This document shows, in pieces, positions 34,780 through 41,349 of a stretch of DNA of 41,349 nucleotides. This stretch comes from Pleurotus djamor (taxonomy: Eukaryota; Basidiomycota; Agaricomycetes; Agaricales; Pleurotaceae), in assembly GCA_029747585.1 (NCBI GenBank), contig JAPEVF010000396.1:1-41349 (forward strand), in the 5' to 3' direction. Position 1 is the stretch's first letter. The number at the start of each line of letters is the position of its first letter. Position numbers and translations under genes: made by a program. The notes under the pieces were generated by a model. It was not told where the DNA came from and did not search any database. It worked only from the letters and a program-made list of their open reading frames with translations.

Positions 34780-35500
34780 TTTCGTACTAGTTCTCTCGTT
34801 TCTCGTTTCTCATTTCTTCCTTCGTGTTTCTCCGTTCTCCGTTCTCGTTTCTCGTTTCTCTTTTCGCGGTTCTCTTTTCGCGACTCNACGTTTCCTCCTT
34901 TGCGTTTCTCATTCCTTTCTCCCTTCGCGCTTCGTTTCTCTCCCCTTCACACCTCTCCTCGGCGCTTTCAAGGGTACATTGTCATTCTTACGTCTATCGT
35001 TTCTAGAGTACTTTATACTCTATACCTTGTGCCGTCCTCATCTAGATTTTGTACCTTCTATATAATCTTTGCTTGAATGGACTGAGGTACCTCAGTTCGT
35101 TCAAGCATCATTCCTCCCATTGAGCATGCGACCTGTCTCAGGTCATCTTAGCTTGTTTTTCATGAGGCCATCGGAGGAGGTTTATAATTATGAAACAGTG
35201 CAAATCAAGGTTACGTTTTGTGGAATCGGAGTATATGCTCAATAGAAGGGTACGAGGTCTAGCTTGAAACGGCACGGGCATGTAGACATGATAGATGGAA
35301 GAGCGAGAATATTAGAAAGAGTCGAAGAGAAATGAGGTGTTATGGACAAAAGGGGGAGAGCCACGAAGTGCGAAAGGAGAAATGAGAAACGCGAAGGAAG
35401 AAACGCAAAACGCGAAAAGGTAAACGAGAACGGAGAAACACGAGATGCGAAACAAGAATGAAGAAACGATAAATGAAAAAGTAGGGGGCAGGAGGACAGG
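34780..35500. repeat. Large imperfect inverted repeat of TTTCTCG-type tracts
   Basis: The left arm (about 34780-35063) is pyrimidine-rich with repeated GTTTCTC/GTTCTC units. The right arm (about 35238-35500) is purine-rich with GAGAAACG units and is the reverse complement of the left in the same order. Both arms contain CGTGTTTCTCCGTTCTC, then CTTTTCGCG, TGCGTTTCT, ATTTCTC or CATTCCTTTCTC, and at the spacer end GTGCCGT, CTAGA and GTACC[CT]TCTAT (right arm read on minus). Divergence and indels are substantial. A 38-bp palindrome sits in the spacer. Runs of one-sided purines this long can adopt unusual DNA structures. Confidence 0.7.
35070..35107. repeat. 38-bp near-perfect palindrome in the spacer
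   Basis: The palindrome is centred on GGTACC (35086-35091). The core ACTGAGGTACCTCAGT is perfect, as are the outer TGCTTGAA/TTCAAGCA arms. Only two base pairs (positions 9 and 11 from each end) mismatch. A smaller hairpin GACCTG-TCT-CAGGTC follows at 35130-35144. Confidence 0.95.
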
Positions 35501-37019
35501 AGGAGTCGACTATGTACTCCATGCGAAGGGAAGAGTAATGCGTCGAAGGGAGCATTGCGAGAACACGGACAGGAAGGCGTACTCTTGTAGAAAGTGCAAA
35601 TTATCGNTAAAAAGGTGAGGCCTCTGGACACGCTCTCAACGACAACGATATGGTCGCTCCGAATACAATGCCGGTCCCCAAAAACTTGGCACGGAACCAA
35701 AGGGCGAGTTCGCGGGGTACCGGCGGCGGGGGGAAGAACTCAACACGGAAGAAAACAGGGAGAAGGGAATGGAAATAGTCCATGGATGGTATGTATGAAG
35801 CGTGAAGGGAGCGTATGTATATAAATGTCCGTCCGAGAATCATATGAACAAAGGTAGGGTCCGTGTGGAAGGGGTCGAAACGAAGACAAAGTTCGTTCAA
35901 ATCGTACCTATCCAAGTAGAATCCCAACGGAACTCGTCACAACCGGGTGGTAGCACAGCGAATGGCACGTCGCACAAGGTCCGACGTTCGACGAAGCCAA
36001 CCGCTGCGAATCAGCTTCACTCCACCATTCATCTTCATCGGCACAGGTACCGGTACAATATCCTTCCAGCTTCGAATCAACAGTCTCCCCCCAGACGGCA
36101 ATAGAACGGGGGCTATGTATAGCTGATTTGAGCGGGACGGTCGTAGGGAACATCGAGGTGGTCAAGGCATAGGTGCGAATACCGAAAACGATGAAGATCC
36201 TTCCTCGTAAGGCTGTGGAACGTCCTGGCTGTGGATGGTCTGTTCCACCGCGGCGCAATGTCTCTGCTACGGTATCACGCGCTTCCCGCCTTTGAAAGTC
36301 CAAAGATCCAAGGAGCGGACTACCATCCCTAATCCCCCATCCCCGGAAGATCATCGTGGTCGAGACGAGTATCAAGCACCACAGCGGGCTGTGATACTGA
36401 CTTGTAATCATGCACGAAGTGGAGAGGGGAGAGTGGTCATGGAGGTGAAGTGAATGCATCCATAGGCCTTCGATTGATCTTGATATGCTCCACCTGGTAC
36501 CATGCCCACGCTCAGCTCTTCAGGCTATGCGGTTCGTACTTGGTAGGGTGGATAGAAATTCGGGATGAACGCATGACGCGTGAGCACACCCCGAGTCTTT
36601 GGGCGACCAGTCCACTTCAACGACAAACCTACATCCGACCAAGCTCGAGGTTCCTGCAAGATGGGGTGAGGGGCAATACCCCAACATCCAAAAACAACGG
36701 AGCGCAAAAGACGATTGGGTGTGGAACGTTGAGAGCTGGGTCGTGGACTAACCGACGTCTCCATGTCTAGGAAGCAGGCACTGAGAACCGCGAAGAGGGG
36801 TTCATAAGACGAAGTAACAACATTGTTGTCCGTCATCATCATCAGCGGCGGCGGCGGCGCTGGAGATTCGATGCGTCTGAGAGGTGGAGTTTGAATGCGT
36901 CCGAATTGAATGATGGTGAAGGGAGGTAGATGACCGAAGTCTCCCAACCGCACAATCCAATCCAATCCGAGCTCGAGATCCACATGCAATGTCCGAATCC
37001 TGTTGACGATCCTCCACCT
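35501..37019. other. No gene supported
   Basis: Open frames such as 35908-36459 minus (183 codons) have no recognisable motif and overlap other long frames, so they are left out. GCG trinucleotide repeats lie at 36846-36859 beside a short CAT run. Confidence 0.35.
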
Positions 37020-37280
37020 CTTCCTTCCTTGCGTCCGCTCGCTCTTTCCTTCCCTTCCTTCCTTGCTCCCTTTGAGCCCGTCCTCTGCCGTTCCCTACCC
37101 TTTCCTTTCCTTACATCACCCTTCACACTTCATGACCAGTCAGCATGCGCACAACTGACGACACACACGGATGCTGAGTAGTCAAGGACTTGAATACAGC
37201 GACAGCGCCGTGTTGAGTCATCGGATGAGCCCAACCGTCCAAGACCTCCTCCCCCTTCCCTCCCTTCCCTCCCTTCCCCC
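37014..37280 (+). repeat. Polypyrimidine low-complexity tracts
   Basis: A C/T-rich tract at about 37014-37115 (CCTTCCTT-type) and a CCCTT pentamer run at about 37250-37278 (CCCTTCCCTCCCTTCCCTCC) are obvious by composition. CT-rich blocks often precede transcription starts in filamentous fungi, but no gene follows that I can support. Confidence 0.8.
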
Positions 37281-40200
37281 AAATCGCCTCATATTCCTCG
37301 TCGGAGACTCAGTCCACAGTCCACAGTACCCAGCACCTCAGCACATCAGCACTGAAGACAGCCCCAAAACCACCAAGGTGCCAAGGGAGGGGGATGTCGA
37401 TTTAGCCTAGAAGGTGGAATGGAACATAGGCATGCGTGACCACAAGTTCGGGCTTTAGTTTTGGGGTTTCGGTTTGTCGGTTTGTTGGTCTTCGCGTTTC
37501 GAGGTTCTAGTGGCGTGACTTCCGCTGTTGAAGGTTGAACGTTGAGGTACGGGAAAGGTTTGAACGGTATTGACGTTATGCTCGTTGGGGTAGTGGGATA
37601 TGGAAATGGGGGGGGGCAGGGACGATGATTATCTTCTACCCGATGACCAGAATCATGGTATAGATTGAGGGCACGCCGGAGGTCGCGGTCGAATTCGAAG
37701 GAGGGTAGATCTCGAGCGGCAAGATCATAAGAGCTCGATAGAGTTGGATGCTGAGCCAACGAACAAGCAAGGAGCAGAGGACAGCAGAGGACAGCGAGGC
37801 CCTGGGAGGAAAGTGGGAGGAAAACGGGGCGGATGGTCTCCGCCTCCGAATGCACCTCACCACTTCCCCTCATTCGGCCCAGTCCCATCCACGTCCCACG
37901 ACTAACCCTCCTCGACAATCTCTCTTCCCTATTCTGGCTGTCTGGGTGAAACATACACCCATCCAACGATCGCTGGGCAAGTGCGTCGAACGACGTAGGT
38001 CGTGCTGCATGGGATTGGCATTGGCATTGGGGGGTGGTCGGATGAAGGGGTCTTCGTCCTTTCTAGACCATTCGACGCTGCGTCAAGCGCGTGTCGCCAG
38101 CCTGTTCAACGAGCGGGTTACGGAAACGAGTTGGGACATCGGGTGGTTCGGGTACGACATGGATGGTTTGAGCTCCAAACCATTGACACGCCGACGGTTT
38201 GCTGATCACCTGATACCCAAGGACGCAATATTGGCGGTTGGCGGTCGTCGATGGGGTAGGGGACGCCTGCGGAAGTAGCTGGGCTGGGTGATTGGATGAG
38301 CAAAATGACACATCGTGTAAAAAGGGTGTTGAGTGCTCACCACCACTGACCAGAGTCCATGTATATGCCCAGCAACGAAACCCTTCACTTCATCGTGTCA
38401 TCGCAAATGGATTCCCGGGAGCAGGTCGCCGTTTTCACGAACTTCAAAGGTTCATATATGCGAATGTTCGACGCCCACGTTGATCCTGCGAGTAAAAAGG
38501 AGGCGACGGATAGCTCGTTCTTCAGAGGTACCAGAATCGGGAATAACTCTTCTTCGTCTTCGAGCGACCAGCTTCTTCCAGCCCAAGCCTCCCTCTACTC
38601 GAGATGTCCGGAACTTGAACCTCCCCCAAGTCAACGCGCTAGAGACATCTCCAACGATCGAATTTCATTCTCGATGGGACCCAATCGTGAATCGTGAGCT
38701 ACGTGGGGGTCATGGTAGCCAGGAGAGAGATGCTTTCTGGAAGCGGGAGTTAGCTGTATGCATANTTTTTTACTAGGCATACAGCCCACGCACCAGCAGT
38801 CCTTCTCGTCATGCTTCCAGCTAGTCGTTGGCTACACCTTTCGCTTGACTTGTGGGTCCCCCGTATCTTGCTCGTACGAAGCTTTCTTCTTCCTATTCAA
38901 ATCCATCGGCGTCTGAGAGCTCCTTGTCGCGACGGGGAAGAGATGTTCGGTCCGGTAAATGCATCAGAGACAAAGCGGCACTGTGTTGATTTTCCGGCCA
39001 TCGTCGTTGTCACCGTCGTTGAGGGAAGGAGGTTGGGGGAGGGAGTCGAGAAATAATTCGGCCATGTCTTGGGCGCTAAGATGTTCGGTCGGAGATTGAA
39101 CCCTATGTTCCCCTTTTTCTGTCACTCCTAGGTTCCGGGGAGTGGGGTCCTGGGGACTGTGACTGTGACTTTCACTGCGGGCACGAGCGTATAAAATGAT
39201 TGGACGTATGGGTAACATATGGTGGGGATAGTCAGAAGGAGATCCAACAAAAGGGCATGATTTTATGTTGATCTTATTTGTATTACGAATCAAAATAAAA
39301 TCCATGCGTTTATCGAGAAGTCATTGGAATTATCCGGGCTGTTTCTAGGCGGTGTATATTCAGGTGGATATTATTGATATGACCCTGCTAATCAGCATGA
39401 TCAAAGACTGAGGATATTGTGGAGGATATTGTGATCGATGGGCCCTGCCAAGTACGCAATCTACAATCTACGTCTTCTTGGCGGACAAGGGCATATTTGA
39501 AGCTGGTAACACTGACATGCACGACAATGATCATGATGGGCGTTAGGCGTCCAGTTGGACCTCAATGAGGGTGAGCAACCGGGGACCCCGAGAGCTACTC
39601 TTCAAGGCTATGTAGAAAGCACCCTCGATCGTGTCGGTACTTGAGCATGTTGATTATCCAATCTTTCCATATTCACAATTTGCACCTTTTGAGCGGGAAG
39701 AAGGACTTGCCAAAAGACGCAGGAAAACTGGGAATTCGACAGCGTTTGAGTGAGTCGAGATTCATCAATGATTTCTACAAACTTCGGATGACTTTCCGGT
39801 TCGAAACCCGATTTCTGAGTGGATGCTCTCATGACAGACCTGCGCTATGTTTGAACTAGCAAGCATCCGAGTGTTGTTTAAGCGCGTTGGGCGCGTTTTG
39901 TTGAGCGTCGTAACATGCCTTCCAGTGTGCTACATGGTCTAGAAAATCATCTTAAGTGGCAAACAAAGTCAGAGGCCTCCGTAGCAGAGCACACGCGATT
40001 CATTCACGTAGGTCCCCATTGACGCGACAAGAATTGAGGTGTGTTCGACCGAACACGGTTGTTGAACACGTTGTCACATCAGGTCTCACCTCCCCATGGA
40101 CTCTGCGAGCGGTACGGGTTCGGGTAGGGCACCATGGAAGTAATATAGTCAGACAACTCGGGTATTTGTGGCGATACAAGCCTGGCCGAAGAACAGAAAA

Positions 40201-40295
40201 CATGGAAGCGGGATGTATTATTGGGAGACATAGTGTATTGGGAGACAGGATGCAGTATCAAAACAAGATGAACAAGGTACAACCGAAGCAAAGGC
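37281..40295. other. Long stretch without a recognisable gene
   Basis: Overlapping frames at 37346-37966 minus, 37748-38278 plus and 38333-38776 plus are long but mutually antisense or overlapping and lack motifs. A short direct repeat (GAGGATATTGTG twice, about 39411-39434) is present. No RNA gene was recognised. Confidence 0.35.
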
Positions 40296-41349
40296 CTACT
40301 GCTTTTGTAGAGACAGGGAAAGCCGCATCATTCCAAGCGCGATTGAAAGCTCCTTGTCAGCAGCGATTCGATCCATTTGGTGGCTTGCGATGAGCCGATC
40401 ATGATCATGGATGGCGTTTGTGAGGAGCTGCGCATACGATGCCCAAACGTCCGGATCTGTCTCATTGTGCTGTGGTCGCTGAGTACTGAGTTAGTCCAGT
40501 ATCGTGCATAGGTAATGAGTATGCATACCTTCTGGTAAACGTTGGCGGAAGACGAATCGTGAGCTGGGGTTAAAGTGCTTCCACTCAACCGACTCTCCAT
40601 GGGAGCAGGGCCCGCCGATGCTCCTTGAATGGCCTGAGGCGGAGAAATGCCAGTCTGAGGAAACAATGAGTATGGGAGGTAATGCAGCGATGAGAAGGGA
40701 AGGAGGCTACTCACCTGAGCTGTCGTTTCGGACTGAACGGATCTAACCTTGGAGGGGTTTCGAGTGACCGGAAGGGGCTTATTGTTACTTAGCAACTTCT
40801 TAATGATGATAGAGTACCAATGACTGACCTTGGGTACCGCAGCGTTCGTGAGAGTCGGGTGCGATGGTGCCAGGTCGGCATTCGATGCCTCAGGTTCCAG
40901 CTGTCCGGATTCGGTATGTTGACTCGTTTCAACAGTGGATGTCGAGCTCGATTGCTGGGTTGGTAGAGGTGACTGATCCGCATTTCAGAGAGTGTAACAA
41001 AGCATGGAGGAGGATGGCTCACCTTGGACATCCTCAAAGGTTGAGGTGGCACGATATGACTTGGTTGGGGTGTGCCTGTACGTTCGGGAAGGGAATTGTC
41101 AGCTGCACCCTTTTGCTTTACACTAGAGCGGGTAGTGCGGGCGTTCTTCACAAGACTCAAAGTTGACGTTGATGCGCTGGTGGGGACTGGCTTCGTTGGC
41201 TTCGCTGGTTTCGCTGGCTAGGGNTTCGCATTTCGGACGGACTGTCNAGGCGGCGGAGCGGGAACGGGAGGAGTGGGAGCACTGGGTCTTGGCCAGAGTG
41301 CAGTTGCTACACGCATTGCACCCAGGCCCAATGCAGGCCTTGGGCTTCG
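40296..41349 (-). CDS. Cys-rich, probably zinc-binding protein (5' end beyond window)
   Basis: Exons 41023-41349 (open at the window edge), 40829-40972, 40715-40798, 40529-40654 and 40296-40478 join in phase; the last four encode 178 residues before the TAG. The edge exon begins KPKACIGPGCNACSNCTLAK, then TQCS. This spacing of six cysteines with a lysine resembles the Cys-rich cluster found in many basidiomycete proteins related to Zn2Cys6-type factors. A long Ser/Thr/Pro/Gln-rich linker follows (SPLPTQQSSSTSTVETSQ), then a short helical C-terminus (DVWASYAQLLTNAIHDHDRL, MDRIAADKELSIALGMMRL). Two N positions (41224, 41247) lie in the edge exon and break its frame. A nuclear nucleic-acid-binding role is plausible but unproven. 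The stop is certain; the start is outside the window. Confidence 0.6.

Noticed and set aside
34759..35700. Long ORFs on both strands rich in F, S and R
   Set aside because: They are translations of the pyrimidine- and purine-rich repeat arms; composition, not coding selection, keeps them open.
35908..36459. 183-codon minus-strand ORF
   Set aside because: No motif, no splice partners, and antisense frames of similar length overlap it; codon composition does not stand out.
37346..38278. Two long opposing ORFs (206 and 176 codons)
   Set aside because: They overlap on opposite strands in GC-rich DNA with low-complexity tracts, and neither contains recognisable domain features.
39795..39815. GGTTCGAAACC, a tRNA T-loop-like motif
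   Set aside because: The flanking bases do not form a five-pair T stem and no acceptor or anticodon arm could be found at the right distances.

Overview
The window reads as nuclear DNA of a filamentous basidiomycete, most likely an Agaricomycete. Genes are split by many short introns of about 45 to 80 bases with GTRNGN donors and YAG acceptors. One gene carries the basidiomycete-type seven-helix DUF6533 fold, and a Helitron transposon of the fungal type is present. The species cannot be named from the sequence. About 20 isolated N positions sit beside homopolymers. Across most of those that fall inside genes the reading frame resumes in another phase, so they look like unresolved homopolymer lengths rather than true mutations.

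Layout. 1-2364 (minus): two tandem members of an uncharacterised F-box/nucleotidyltransferase-like family, the first cut by the window edge. 2767-3014: a 124-bp tandem duplication that reaches the 3' end of the next gene. 3000-5219 (minus): a 12-exon gene of unknown function. 5656-12373 (minus): a near-complete autonomous Helitron of about 2,200 codons with a protease-fold-like N-terminus, a DUF6570-like region, HUH Rep and PIF1 helicase. 13513-13821 (plus): a degenerate polyubiquitin fragment. About 14463-17154 (plus): an Spt5-like NGN/KOW protein. 17810-19287 (plus): a C2H2 zinc-finger protein. 19568-20841 and about 25505-26679 (plus): two more members of the F-box/nucleotidyltransferase-like family. 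Between them lie a 373-bp-period duplication and weak ORFs. 28784 to about 29976 (plus): a secreted Lys/Ser/Thr-linker protein. 30791-32317 (plus): the DUF6533 protein. 32318-40295: mostly non-coding, low-complexity or decayed DNA with a striking inverted repeat around a 38-bp palindrome. 40296 to the right edge (minus): a Cys-rich, probably zinc-binding protein, truncated.

The genes do not form an obvious pathway. The picture is an accessory, repeat-rich compartment: a mobile element, multicopy lineage-restricted families, a processed-looking ubiquitin relic and duplicated fragments, with few housekeeping genes. The most interesting signal is the four-copy family. Three copies share an intron at the same site and phase before a conserved T-x-LMN-[IF]-[IV]-[TS] / FP-x-ET block. 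One copy keeps a recognisable nucleotidyltransferase-fold signature.
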